Shown here one piece after another: positions 41,731-50,203 of a stretch of 64,000 nucleotides of DNA (position 1 is the stretch's first letter; each line of letters begins with the position of its first letter). The position numbers were made by a program, and so were the translations under genes. Origin of the DNA: Amycolatopsis sp. NBC_01480 (GTDB lineage: Bacteria > Actinomycetota > Actinomycetes > Mycobacteriales > Pseudonocardiaceae); the NCBI RefSeq assembly GCF_036227205.1, contig NZ_CP109442.1, positions 1,550,001-1,614,000 of the forward strand, read 5' to 3'. Under the pieces are notes generated by a model. That model made no database searches. It saw only the letters and a list, made by a program, of their open reading frames with translations, and was not told where the DNA came from.

Positions 41731-42954
41731 GTGCAACGATGCCGCGTGCCCCCACGACAGCGACTCCACCTGGTCGGCGAGGACGAGGACCACCGCGTCT
41801 CGACGCTCGAGCTGTTCTTCGACCTCGTTTTCGTCTACGCCATCACGCAGACGACCCAGCTGATGGCCGACCACCTGAGCCTGCTCGGCGTCGCGCAGGG
41901 GCTGATGGTGCTGGCGGTGCTGTGGTGGTGCTGGTGCAGCTACGCGTGGCTCGGCACGACGATCCACGTGGACCAGGGGATCGCGCGGCTGGCGATGTTC
42001 GGCGCGATGGCCGTGATGTTCCTGGTGTCCCTCACCGTGCCCGAGGCGTTCACCGACCCGCCGGGCGGCCTGGACGCGCCGCTGCTGTTCGTCGGGTGTT
42101 ACGCGGTGGTGCGGCTGCTGCACGAAGTCGCGTACCTCGGCGCGGCGCGGCACGACCCGGAGCTGCGCCGGGTGCTGCTGCGGATGCTGCGCGGCCTGGT
42201 GCCGAGCATCGCGCTGCTGGTCGTGGCGACGTTCCTGCACGGGCCGTGGCAGCTCGTGGTGTGGGCGGTGGCGCTGTTCGTCGACTACCTCAACGTCTAC
42301 CTGTCCGGCCCGGCCGGCTGGCGGCTGAACTCGCCGGCCCACTTCTCCGAGCGGTTCGGGCTGATCGTGATCATCGCGCTGGGCGAGTCGATCGTGGCGA
42401 TCGGGATCGGCATCGGCGAGCTGCCGATGACCTGGCTCGTCGCCGGGTCGGCGATCTGCGGGATCGCGCTGGCGGCCGGGATGTGGTGGACGTACTTCGA
42501 CGTCGTCGCCCATGCCGCGGAGCACCGGCTCACGCGCGCGACCGGGCTGGAGCGCACGAAGATCGCCACCGACTCGTACACCTTCCTGCACCTGCCGCTG
42601 ATCGCCGGCGTGGTGCTCGTGGCGCTGGGGCTGAAGAAGTCGTTCCTGTACCTGGCCGACACCGTCCACTATGGACCTTCGGTGGCGCTGCACGGCGTGC
42701 CGCTCTGGTCGCTCACCGGCGGCCTCGCGCTCTACCTCGTGGCGGTCAGCTCATTGCGCCGCCGCAATCTCGGGAGCTGGAACCGTCAGCGGCTGGTGCT
42801 GGCCGTGGTGCTGCTCGCGCTGACACCGCTGCTGGAACACGTGCCCGCGGCCGTGCTGGTGCTGATCGTGGCCGCCACCGTGCTCGCGCTGATCGCGTTC
42901 GAACGCACGCCGTGGGCGCGTCGTCCGGTCAGCGTCCCGCGAGTTGGCCGATGA
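41731..42954 (+). CDS. ltrA: Low temperature requirement protein A (LtrA) family membrane protein
   Basis: A 407-residue integral membrane protein of the LtrA family. The signature VSTLELFFDLVFVYAITQTT opens it; later come WCWCSYAWLGTTIHVDQGIA, HFSERFGLIVIIALGESIVA and GMWWTYFDVVAHAAEHRL. About 11 hydrophobic segments. The biochemical role is not established. The GTG at 41731 has AAGG seven bases upstream; a second GTG at 41746 is possible. Its last 26 bp overlap the convergent XRE regulator gene. Confidence 0.88.
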   Translation: MQRCRVPPRQRLHLVGEDEDHRVSTLELFFDLVFVYAITQTTQLMADHLSLLGVAQGLMVLAVLWWCWCSYAWLGTTIHVDQGIARLAMFGAMAVMFLVSLTVPEAFTDPPGGLDAPLLFVGCYAVVRLLHEVAYLGAARHDPELRRVLLRMLRGLVPSIALLVVATFLHGPWQLVVWAVALFVDYLNVYLSGPAGWRLNSPAHFSERFGLIVIIALGESIVAIGIGIGELPMTWLVAGSAICGIALAAGMWWTYFDVVAHAAEHRLTRATGLERTKIATDSYTFLHLPLIAGVVLVALGLKKSFLYLADTVHYGPSVALHGVPLWSLTGGLALYLVAVSSLRRRNLGSWNRQRLVLAVVLLALTPLLEHVPAAVLVLIVAATVLALIAFERTPWARRPVSVPRVGR

Positions 42955-43774
42955 CCCCGAGCAACGCCAGCTTTTCGTAGTCCTCGGAGCCGGGCGTGGC
43001 CGTGAAGACGAGCAGCGACTGCGCGAGGTCGTCGGTGTAGAGGAACTGGCAGTCCAGCTCGATGCCGCCCAGCTCCGGGTGGACGACCACCTTGCGCCGC
43101 GCGGGTTTCAGGCCCACCTCGTGCCGTTCCCACAGCTCGGCGAACTCGGCGCTCTGCTCCGAAAGCCGCCGTACCAGCTCGGCGACGCGGGTGTCGCGAC
43201 CAAGCCGGGACGACGTCGCGCGCAGGCCCGAGACGAGTTCACGAGCGAACTTCTCGTGGTAGCTGTCCGGATAGATCGCGCGCTCGGCGGGATCGGTGAA
43301 CCAGCGGTAGACCGCGCTGCGGGCCGGGCCGGTGTACCCGCTGTGGTCGCCGAGCAGCGCGGCCGCGAGCCGGTTCTGCGCAAGCGTTTCGCCGAGGTCG
43401 GACAGCACCATCGCGGGGGTGTCCTCGAGCCGGTCGAGCACCCGCAGCAGCGCCGGGCTCACGTGGTCCATCCGCGCCATCCGGGTCGGCGTGCCGTGGC
43501 CGGCCAGGCGGAACAGGTGGTCGCGCTCGTCGGCCGAAAGCCGCAGCCCGCGCGCGATCGCGGCCAGCATCTGCTCCGACGGCTGCGGCCCGCGCCGCTG
43601 CTCGAGGCGGGTGTAGTAGTCGGTCGACATGCCGGACAGCGTCGCGATCTCCTCGCGGCGCAGGCCGCTGGTGCGCCGGCGCGGCCCCTTGGGCAGGCCG
43701 ACGTCGGCGGGCTGCAGCGCCTCGCGGCGCCGGCGCAGGAAGTCGGCCATTCCGGGACGGTCCATACCGTCCAT
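42929..43774 (-). CDS. XRE-family regulator with MmyB-like ligand-binding domain
   Basis: A 281-residue regulator. The helix-turn-helix at about 12-80 (LPKGPRRRTSGLRREEIATL, SGMSTDYYTRLEQRRGPQPS) is followed by an MmyB-like domain (PAMVLSDLGETLAQNRLAAA, WFTDPAERAIYPDSYHEKFA) that resembles PAS folds and may bind a fatty acid. These regulators commonly control a divergent SDR gene, as here (44 kb). Starts at 43774, 43765 or 43750 are all possible. A 35-bp perfect palindrome lies in the promoter region between them. Confidence 0.9.
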   Translation of the reverse strand: MDGMDRPGMADFLRRRREALQPADVGLPKGPRRRTSGLRREEIATLSGMSTDYYTRLEQRRGPQPSEQMLAAIARGLRLSADERDHLFRLAGHGTPTRMARMDHVSPALLRVLDRLEDTPAMVLSDLGETLAQNRLAAALLGDHSGYTGPARSAVYRWFTDPAERAIYPDSYHEKFARELVSGLRATSSRLGRDTRVAELVRRLSEQSAEFAELWERHEVGLKPARRKVVVHPELGGIELDCQFLYTDDLAQSLLVFTATPGSEDYEKLALLGVIGQLAGR

Positions 43775-43790
43775 TATCGGCGCCCGCCCG

Positions 43791-43825
43791 CGGCGAGCCA
43801 GGGATCGCCGATCCCTGGCTCGCCG
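43791..43825. promoter_or_regulatory. 35-bp perfect palindrome between XRE and SDR genes
   Basis: Arms CGGCGAGCCAGGGATCG and its exact complement around a single central C. It lies in the 91-bp region between two divergent starts, so it is probably the operator of the XRE regulator rather than a terminator. The inner part CCAGGGATCGCCGATCCCTGG is itself symmetrical. Confidence 0.6.
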
Positions 43826-43865
43826 GACTCTGCCCGTCGCGTCGCGCCGGGCTCACACTCGGCGC

Positions 43866-44735
43866 ATGACATCCGGACAGTGGAAACTCCCCGATCTCAC
43901 CGGGCGCACGATGGTGGTCACGGGCGCGTCGAGCGGGCTCGGCGCGGTCACCGCGCGCGAACTCGCGCAGGCAGGCGCCCACGTGGTGCTGGCCGTACGC
44001 GATGTGGCGAAGGGCGAACGCGTCGCCGCGGGCATCGGCGGGAAGACCGAGGTGCGCGCGCTCGATCTGGCCGATCTCGCTTCGGTGCGCGCGTTCGCCG
44101 ACGCGTGGACGGGAAAGCTCGACGTGCTGGTCAACAACGCCGGGATCATGGCCGTGCCCCGAGGGAAAACGGCCGACGGCTTCGAGGACCACTTCGGCAC
44201 CAACCACCTCGGCCCGTTCGCGCTGACGAACCTGCTGCTGCCGCACATCACCGACCGCGTGGTCACGGTCTCATCCGGGCTCGCGCGGATCGGCACCATC
44301 CGGCTGGACGACCTGAACTGGGAGCGCCGTCGCTACCAGCCGATGCGCGCGTACGGCGCTTCGAAGCTCGCGAACCTGCTGTTCACGCTGGAGCTGCAAC
44401 GCCGTCTTACTGCCGCGGGCAGCTCCGTACGGGCGCTCGCCGCGCACCCCGGCGTCGCGGCGACTTCGCTGGATCAGCACCTTCGCGGACCACAGCAGGC
44501 CGTCACGCGCTTCAGCTACCGCTTCATGGCGCAGCGCGAAGCCGCGTACGGCGCGTTGCCGACGCTGTACGCAGTAGCCGAAGACCTGCCCGGGAACTCG
44601 TACGTTGGCCCCACCGGCCGTTCCGGCGCACGACCGTCGCTCGAGCGTCGACGAAAGGCCGACAGCGACGCCGACCTCGCGAAGCAGCTGTGGGAGGTCT
44701 CGGCGCGGCTCACCGGCGTCAACCGGCACGAGTGA
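43866..44735 (+). CDS. SDR family oxidoreductase (retinol-dehydrogenase-like)
   Basis: A 289-residue short-chain dehydrogenase: VVTGASSGLGAVTARELAQA for NADP, NNAGIMAVPRGKTADGFEDH, the catalytic TVSSG and YGASKLANLLFTLELQRRL. It is shaped like the retinol dehydrogenase/WW-oxidoreductase group often found divergent to an MmyB-type XRE regulator. The substrate is unknown. Start at the ATG before TSGQWKLPDLTGRT. Single-gene unit controlled from the palindromic promoter region shared with the XRE gene. Confidence 0.92.
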   Translation: MTSGQWKLPDLTGRTMVVTGASSGLGAVTARELAQAGAHVVLAVRDVAKGERVAAGIGGKTEVRALDLADLASVRAFADAWTGKLDVLVNNAGIMAVPRGKTADGFEDHFGTNHLGPFALTNLLLPHITDRVVTVSSGLARIGTIRLDDLNWERRRYQPMRAYGASKLANLLFTLELQRRLTAAGSSVRALAAHPGVAATSLDQHLRGPQQAVTRFSYRFMAQREAAYGALPTLYAVAEDLPGNSYVGPTGRSGARPSLERRRKADSDADLAKQLWEVSARLTGVNRHE

Positions 44736-44765
44736 GGGACGGCACTGGCGCATCCGGGCACTCCA

Positions 44766-44792
44766 CGTTAACCTACTGGTGAGTAGGTAACG
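44766..44792. promoter_or_regulatory. Imperfect palindrome CGTTAACCTACT-N4-AGTAGGTAACG
   Basis: CCTACT and AGTAGG are exact complements around GGTG, and CGTTA/TAACG continue the symmetry with one extra A on the left. It ends 15 bp before the ATG of the first acyl-CoA dehydrogenase gene and looks like a TetR-type operator for this operon. The tandem TetR at 40518 is a candidate binder. Confidence 0.55.
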
Positions 44793-44807
44793 CGAGGGAG
44801 AGGCCAT

Positions 44808-46130
44808 ATGGCTGCGCCAAGGAAACGAGACGCGATGGGCTTCGGCCTGGCCGCGCTCACCCGGTTGGCCGGGAGCAAGGTGATCGGCAAGGCGGGGCTC
44901 CGCGAACCCGTGCAGAACCTGGTCAAGGCCGGGACGCGCACCGGTTTTCGCGCCGCCGGGGCGGCCACGCGGTCGTTCACCTCGGTGCAGCGGCTGGGCA
45001 AGCCCGCGCGGCTCGCCCACGCGTCCGGCGCGGGCCTGTTCGACCTGACGCCGAGCGAGGACCAGCAGCTCATCGTCGAGACGGTGACCGAGTTCGCCGC
45101 CGAGCAGCTGCGGCCCGCCGCCGCGGACGCCGACGCCAAGCTCGAAGCCCCCGAAGGCCTGCTGACGCGCGCGGCCGAGCTGGGCATCAGCCTCGTCGGG
45201 ATTCCGGAAGAACTGGGTGGCGTCGGCACCGAGCGTTCGGTGGTCACCAACGCGCTGGTCGCCGAGGCCCTCGCGCACGGCGACCTGGGGCTGGCCGTGG
45301 CCGTGCTCGCGCCGTCGGCCGTCAGCACCGCGCTGGTGGCGTGGGGCGACGAGCAGCAGCAGGCCGATTACGTGCCCGCGTTCGCCGGCGAGCAGGTGCC
45401 CGCGGCGGCGCTGGCGCTGCAGGAGCGCGCGCCGCTGTTCGACCCGTTCAAGCCGGCCACCAAGGCGAAGCGCACGCCGAAGGGCTATCAGCTCGACGGC
45501 GTGAAGTCGCTTGTGCCGCGCGCCGCGCAGGCCGAGCTCTTCATCGTGTCGGCCGATCTCGAAGGCCGTGGCCCGGCGTTGTTCATCGTCGAGTCTTCGA
45601 GCGCGGGCGTGTCGGTCGAATCCGAGCCGGCCATGGGCCTGCGCGGCGCCGCGACCGGGAAGCTGCACCTGGAGAAGGTCGCGCTGTCCGCGGGCGCGCT
45701 GCTGGGCGGCGGCAAGGCGGACGTCTTCGCCGAGGTCGTCCGGCTGTCGCGGCTGGGCTGGGCGGCGCTCGCGGCCGGGACCGCGAAGGCCGTGCTCGAC
45801 TACGTGGTGCCGTACGTGAACGAGCGCACGGCGTTCGGCGAGCCGATCAGCCACCGTCAGGCCGTGGCGTTCTCGGTGGCGGACATCGCGATCGAGCTGG
45901 AGGGCCTGCGCTTGGTGACGCTGCGCGCGGCCGCGCGGGCCGAGCAGGGCCTGCCGTACGCGCGGGAGGCCGCGCTGGCGCGCAAGCTGGCCGTGGACAA
46001 GGGCATGCAGATCGGCAACGCGGGGGTGCAGCTGCTCGGCGGGCACGGCTTCGTCAAGGAGCACCCGGTGGAGCGCTGGTACCGCGACCTGCGGGCGATC
46101 GGCGTCATGGAAGGCGCCGTCCTTCTCTAA
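44808..46130 (+). CDS. Acyl-CoA dehydrogenase (FadE24-like)
   Basis: A 440-residue acyl-CoA dehydrogenase with an extra N-terminal segment of about 75 residues (LTRLAGSKVIGKAGLREPVQ, RTGFRAAGAATRSFTSVQRL) before the acyl-CoA dehydrogenase fold (LTPSEDQQLIVETVTEFAAE). The C-terminus stops at GVMEGAVLL, shorter than most relatives. This N-terminal extension and the pairing with a second dehydrogenase gene recall FadE24-FadE23 of mycobacteria (from memory). GGGAG precedes the ATG. It probably forms a mixed complex with the next gene's product. Confidence 0.9.
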   Translation: MAAPRKRDAMGFGLAALTRLAGSKVIGKAGLREPVQNLVKAGTRTGFRAAGAATRSFTSVQRLGKPARLAHASGAGLFDLTPSEDQQLIVETVTEFAAEQLRPAAADADAKLEAPEGLLTRAAELGISLVGIPEELGGVGTERSVVTNALVAEALAHGDLGLAVAVLAPSAVSTALVAWGDEQQQADYVPAFAGEQVPAAALALQERAPLFDPFKPATKAKRTPKGYQLDGVKSLVPRAAQAELFIVSADLEGRGPALFIVESSSAGVSVESEPAMGLRGAATGKLHLEKVALSAGALLGGGKADVFAEVVRLSRLGWAALAAGTAKAVLDYVVPYVNERTAFGEPISHRQAVAFSVADIAIELEGLRLVTLRAAARAEQGLPYAREAALARKLAVDKGMQIGNAGVQLLGGHGFVKEHPVERWYRDLRAIGVMEGAVLL

Positions 46131-46132
46131 AC

Positions 46133-46178
46133 CTCGTGAGTGTTCCGGACGGTTCTAACCGTCATAAACACTCACGAG
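46133..46178. repeat. Palindrome family A, copy 3, inside an operon
   Basis: CTCGTGAGTGTTCCGGACGG + TT pairs with AACCGTCATAAACACTCACG + AG; three central pairs are mismatched. Unlike copies 1 and 2 it lies in the 70-bp gap between two genes that should be co-transcribed. It might attenuate or process the message. Confidence 0.75.
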
Positions 46179-46200
46179 TCTCCTTTTCGAAAGGCAGCTC

Positions 46201-47409
46201 ATGATCAACCTTGAGGTTCCGAAGAAGGCCGGCGCGCTGATCAACCAGGCGTACCAGGCCGCGGCCGAGGTGTTCCGGCCGATCTCGCGCAAGTACGACC
46301 GCGCCGAGCACACCTACCCGGCCGAGCTGGACATGTTCGCGGCCCTGCTGGACGGCCTCAACTCCTCGGGCGAGGGCGGCGCGGGCGCGGCTGGCGTACG
46401 ACGGTCCGGAGACGACGCTGCGAAGGGAAACCGCAACGGCGCCAACCTGAACGTCGTCCTCGGCACGATCGAAATGTGCTGGGGCGACGTGGGCCTCCTG
46501 CTGTCGATGCCGCGTCAGGGCTTGGGCAACGCGGCCATCGGCTCAGTGGCGACGGACGAGCAGCTGGAGCGTTTCTCCGGCCTGTGGGCGGCAATGGCGA
46601 TCACCGAGCCCGGCTGCGGCTCGGACTCCGCCGCGATCACCACCACGGCCGTCGAGGACGGCGACGCCTATGTCTTGAACGGCGAGAAGATCTTCGTGAC
46701 GTCCGGCCAGCGCGCCGACGCCGTGGTCGTCTGGGCCACTTTGGACAAGTCCAAGGGCCGCGCCGCGATCAAGAGTTTTGTGGTCGAGAAGGGCACGCCG
46801 GGCTTCGAGGTCGTGCGCGTGGAGCACAAACTCGGAATCCGCGCCTCCGACACGGCCGTCCTGCGCTTCGAAAACTGCCGAGTCCCGCGCGAAAACCTCC
46901 TGGGCACCCCGGAAATCGACACCGCGAAGGGCTTCGCGGGCGTCATGCAGACCTTCGACAACACCCGCCCCCTGGTCGCGGCCATGGCCATCGGCGTCGC
47001 GCGTGCGGCCCTGGAGGAGACGCGCGCGATCCTGTCTTCCGCCGGTGTCACCATCGACTACGACCGCCCTTCCTCCACGCAACACGCCGCGGCTGCGACT
47101 TTCTTGCAACTGGAGGCGGATTACGAGGCCGCGTACCTGCTGACGCTGGAATCGGCGTGGATGGCGGACAACCGGCAGCCGAACTCTCTTCAGGCCTCGA
47201 TGGCGAAGGCCAAGGCGGGGCGGTCGGTTGTGGAGATCACGTTGAAGTGCGTTGAGTTGGCTGGGGTTTTTGGGTACACGGAAGAGTCTTTGCTGGAGAA
47301 GTGGGCTCGGGATGCGAAGATCTTGGATATTTTTGAGGGGACACAGCAGATTCAGCAGCTGATCGTGGCTCGGCGGGTTCTTGGGAAGACTTCCGCTCAG
47401 CTCAAGTAG
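46201..47409 (+). CDS. Acyl-CoA dehydrogenase (FadE23-like)
   Basis: A 402-residue acyl-CoA dehydrogenase with FAD/substrate signatures MAITEPGCGSDSAAITTTAV and LNGEKIFVTSGQRADAVVVW, and catalytic Glu in DIFEGTQQIQQLIVARRVLG. The segment AALLDGLNSSGEGGAGAAGV is an unusual glycine-rich insertion where family members have an ordered helix. GAAAGG lies six bases before the ATG. Paired with the preceding gene, as in mycobacterial FadE24-FadE23. The chain-length preference is not readable from sequence. The last 150 bp have noticeably lower GC at third positions. Confidence 0.92.
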   Translation: MINLEVPKKAGALINQAYQAAAEVFRPISRKYDRAEHTYPAELDMFAALLDGLNSSGEGGAGAAGVRRSGDDAAKGNRNGANLNVVLGTIEMCWGDVGLLLSMPRQGLGNAAIGSVATDEQLERFSGLWAAMAITEPGCGSDSAAITTTAVEDGDAYVLNGEKIFVTSGQRADAVVVWATLDKSKGRAAIKSFVVEKGTPGFEVVRVEHKLGIRASDTAVLRFENCRVPRENLLGTPEIDTAKGFAGVMQTFDNTRPLVAAMAIGVARAALEETRAILSSAGVTIDYDRPSSTQHAAAATFLQLEADYEAAYLLTLESAWMADNRQPNSLQASMAKAKAGRSVVEITLKCVELAGVFGYTEESLLEKWARDAKILDIFEGTQQIQQLIVARRVLGKTSAQLK

Positions 47410-47425
47410 GTTGCAGCGCAACAAA

Positions 47426-47468
47426 AAGCCGCCTGACCGCTACCCCTCTCGGGACGGTCGGGCGGCTT
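47426..47468. terminator. Bidirectional terminator
   Basis: AAGCCGCCTGACC pairs with GGTCGGGCGGCTT (one mismatch) around 17 bases. On the minus strand the stem is followed by TTTTT, suited to the PhaC-like gene ending at 47488; on the plus strand it follows the acyl-CoA dehydrogenase stop by 16 bp. Confidence 0.8.
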
Positions 47469-47487
47469 CGTCTTGTGCTACTGAAAC

Positions 47488-48549
47488 TCAGTGACCCGAA
47501 ATCCGGTCATCCAAGAACTCGTCCAAATACTTCCAAGTGGTCCCCCGAGCCCGCCGCCCCGTCAAAACCCCCAGGTGACCCCCAGGTGCAGTCCTGAACC
47601 GAACCTCAGGCGCGTTCTCCAGCAGCTGCACCACCCGCTCCACCGAAGCCTGCGGGGCAATAGTGTCGTTCTCACCCGCCACGACCAGCATCGGCGCCTT
47701 CACATCGGACAGGCTGATCACCCGCCCATTCAGGTCGACGGTCCCCTCGGCGAGATCGTTCGTACGGAACAGCCGGTGGTACAGCTGACCGAAAGTGCGC
47801 CCAGGGTAGGCATACATGTTGTCCATAAAGTGGTCAACAGCCTCGATCTGCGCCAAGTAGTCACGATCGTCCAGGTTCTTCAGGATGGCCAGGGGCTTGG
47901 TGATCTCCTTGCTGATGCCGGTGGCGCGGAAGACGCGGGTGACCAAATAGGACGGTGCGCCGCCGAAGGCGCGGTAGACCGGGGTGAGCAGGTGGCCGCC
48001 GGTGAGGTCGACCAGGGGGCGGAACGGGGCGACGATCGGGATGGCCGTGAAGTCCACCGGGGAGGCGATCGCGGTGATGGACTCGATCGGGAGGCCCGGC
48101 TGGTCGGCGTTCACCAGCATCGAGAAGATTCCGCCCAGCGACCACGAAACCAGGTGCACACCCTGGCCGCCCGCGTTCTCGCTCACCTTGCGGATCGCGC
48201 GCGGCAGCACCTCGTCGATCCAGTGCTCGATGCCCAGGCGGCGGTCGGAGAAGGCGACGGAGCCGTAGTCGACCAGGTAGGTCGGGCGGCCGGCCTCCAC
48301 CAGGTGCTCGATCAGGCTGCAGCCGCGGCGCAGGTCGAAGCACAGCGCGGGCGCGGCCAGCGGCGGCACCAGCAGGATCGGCGGGCCGGAGACCTCGGAC
48401 GCGCCGTGCGTCATCCGGTACACCGAACGGTTCGGGCCCTGGTCGATCAGCACCCTGGGCATCGGGCGGAGGTCGGCGACACCACCACGCAGCACCTTGC
48501 CCACGACGTTCGAAGCCGCGGCCGCCAGCCGTGCCGATGGTGAAGCCAT
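47488..48549 (-). CDS. Alpha/beta hydrolase of the PhaC/poly-hydroxyalkanoate synthase-like group
   Basis: A 353-residue alpha/beta-fold protein resembling short PHA-synthase-like proteins of actinobacteria: PPILLVPPLAAPALCFDLRR, RPTYLVDYGSVAFSDRRLGI, the elbow LVSWSLGG with Ser as nucleophile (true PhaC has Cys), VVAGENDTIAPQASVERVVQ and the terminal GGHLGVLTG with catalytic His. With serine it is more likely a hydrolase or acyltransferase than a polymerase. It is a single-gene unit, 106 bp downstream of the SDR gene on the same strand. Confidence 0.85.
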   Translation of the reverse strand: MASPSARLAAAASNVVGKVLRGGVADLRPMPRVLIDQGPNRSVYRMTHGASEVSGPPILLVPPLAAPALCFDLRRGCSLIEHLVEAGRPTYLVDYGSVAFSDRRLGIEHWIDEVLPRAIRKVSENAGGQGVHLVSWSLGGIFSMLVNADQPGLPIESITAIASPVDFTAIPIVAPFRPLVDLTGGHLLTPVYRAFGGAPSYLVTRVFRATGISKEITKPLAILKNLDDRDYLAQIEAVDHFMDNMYAYPGRTFGQLYHRLFRTNDLAEGTVDLNGRVISLSDVKAPMLVVAGENDTIAPQASVERVVQLLENAPEVRFRTAPGGHLGVLTGRRARGTTWKYLDEFLDDRISGH

Positions 48550-48655
48550 ATCGTGCCTCCTGGAGCTCGTCTCCAGGCCAATCTTGCCGTGCCGGACGGT
48601 GCGGCTTCAACCGCCACAGTTGCAAGCACCCGGCAAGCAGGTCCATTTCGGACAG

Positions 48656-49519
48656 TTACCGGCCCGAATCCGCCGCCGGCGCGCTGCGCGCGGCCCGATC
48701 CTCGTACTCCGCGCGTTCCGGTGAGTGGGCCGCCGAGGCCAGCAGCTGGTCGCCGCCGAGAGTGCGGACGAACCATTCGCCGAACGCCCGCGGAAAGAGC
48801 CGCGTGAAGCGGCCCGTGAGGTCCAAAGACTTCGGCACGAACACGTCGAACCGCGGATACCGCAGCGCCTGCGCGATCGCCGCCGCCACGTCCTCCGGCC
48901 CCACGGACTTGATGAAACGCGCCTCACCCAGCCCGGACGCCAGCTCCGTGCGCACCACCGCGGGCATCACGCAGGACACCAGCACCCCGGTCCCGCGCAG
49001 CTCCAAGTGCACCGACTCGGACAGCCCGACCACGGCGTGCTTGGTCGCGCAATACGTGGCCGCGCCGGGAAAACCGGACTTTCCGGCCAGCGAGGCGACG
49101 TTCACGATGTGCCCGGTCCCCCGCGGCCGCATCCGTTTCACGGCCTCGCGCGTGCCGTGGAGCACCGCGTGCAAGTTGATCTCCAACGTCCGCCGCGTGG
49201 TCGCGTCGTCCTCCTCGGCCAGCGGCGAAAGCGGCATGATGCCGGCGTTGTTGATCAGCACGTCGATCGGGCCGACGCGGCGCTCGACCTCGTCGAGGAA
49301 TCCGGTGAACGCCGCGGTGTCGGTGACGTCGAGCGGCAGGGCGAGCGCGTCCGTGCCCAGCTCGGCCGCCGTCTTCTCCGCGCGAGCCTGGTCGAGGTCG
49401 CCGATCACCACCCGCGCGCCGAGCCGGCTCAGCGCCGACGCGGTACTGGCGCCGATGCCCTGCGCACCCCCCGTGATGACGATGACTTTCCCGGTGAGCG
49501 AACGGGGCGGCCTGGCCAT
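48656..49519 (-). CDS. SDR family oxidoreductase
   Basis: A 287-residue short-chain dehydrogenase: VIVITGGAQGIGASTASALS, INNAGIMPLSPLAEEDDATT, the catalytic NVASLAGKSGFPGAATYCAT then KHAV. The C-terminal 70 residues (PKSLDLTGRFTRLFPRAFGE) form the extended tail of SDRs found beside lipid genes. Substrate unknown; a lipid or steroid hydroxyl is a reasonable guess. The start at the ATG before ARPPRSLTGK fits; GGAGGAG lies seven bases upstream. Likely transcribed with the PhaC-like gene downstream. Confidence 0.93.
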   Translation of the reverse strand: MARPPRSLTGKVIVITGGAQGIGASTASALSRLGARVVIGDLDQARAEKTAAELGTDALALPLDVTDTAAFTGFLDEVERRVGPIDVLINNAGIMPLSPLAEEDDATTRRTLEINLHAVLHGTREAVKRMRPRGTGHIVNVASLAGKSGFPGAATYCATKHAVVGLSESVHLELRGTGVLVSCVMPAVVRTELASGLGEARFIKSVGPEDVAAAIAQALRYPRFDVFVPKSLDLTGRFTRLFPRAFGEWFVRTLGGDQLLASAAHSPERAEYEDRAARSAPAADSGR

Positions 49520-49609
49520 GGCGGGCTCCTCCTGCGGTTTCGGAGACGGAACACTATTGGCGTCGTGTCAATATGGTGCACCCGCGACGGTGATAACGCC
49601 AGTTATGCG

Positions 49610-50119
49610 TCACAACCGCTGTTCGAGCACCTGTCCGATCCAGCCGTTGACGTCGAAGCGGACGGTCGACTTGAAGCCTTGCCCCTCGTAATAACGCTGG
49701 AGTTCGCCGTCGCCGCCGGCCCAGCAGTCGACGCGCACCAGCTCGATGCCGCGCCGCTTCGCCTCGTCCAGCGCGTACTCGATCAGCCGCGCGCCCACGC
49801 CGTGGCCGCCGAACTTCCGCGACGTGATGAGCAGCCGGATGTACAGCTCGCGCTCGCTGGCCTCCGGCACGTGCGCCGGGCATTCCTCGGCCACGATCAA
49901 CGCGCCCGCGGCCACCCCGTCGACCTCGGCGATCCGCAGGCCCGGATCCGCGGCCATGACGCGCACCTGGTCGATCCGCTTCTGCTGCCCGGACCACGGC
50001 TCAGTGCCCCACTGACCGGAACTGCCCCGCGCCACCAGCCACTCGACAGCCTCGTCGAAGAACCCGAGCACGGTGTCCACGTCGGTGTCCGCACCCGATC
50101 GGACGATGTAGTACCCCAT
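49610..50119 (-). CDS. GNAT family N-acetyltransferase
   Basis: A 169-residue GNAT: an N-terminal MGYYIVRSGADTDVDTVLGF, acetyl-CoA loop in ITSRKFGGHGVGARLIEYAL and the late strand VDCWAGGDGELQRYYEGQGF that closes the fold. Acceptor unknown (amino group of a small molecule or protein). The start is the ATG at 50119. It is divergent from the phosphoribosyltransferase gene across 84 bp. Confidence 0.9.
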   Translation of the reverse strand: MGYYIVRSGADTDVDTVLGFFDEAVEWLVARGSSGQWGTEPWSGQQKRIDQVRVMAADPGLRIAEVDGVAAGALIVAEECPAHVPEASERELYIRLLITSRKFGGHGVGARLIEYALDEAKRRGIELVRVDCWAGGDGELQRYYEGQGFKSTVRFDVNGWIGQVLEQRL

Positions 50120-50203
50120 GGAAGACGTTCTACCGCACGGTGCGAGCCCGCGGGCCGGAAAACCGGATGCCCGCACGGTCCGGGCGCTGGTTGGGTGGGC
50201 GGT

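Noticed and set aside
47488..48549. Poly-hydroxyalkanoate synthase
   Set aside because: The nucleophile elbow has Ser instead of the synthase Cys, and the protein is shorter than class I synthases.
48725..50203. Extension of the phosphoribosyltransferase frame upstream to 48725
   Set aside because: It runs antisense through the SDR and GNAT genes; PRT homology begins at the ATG at 50204.
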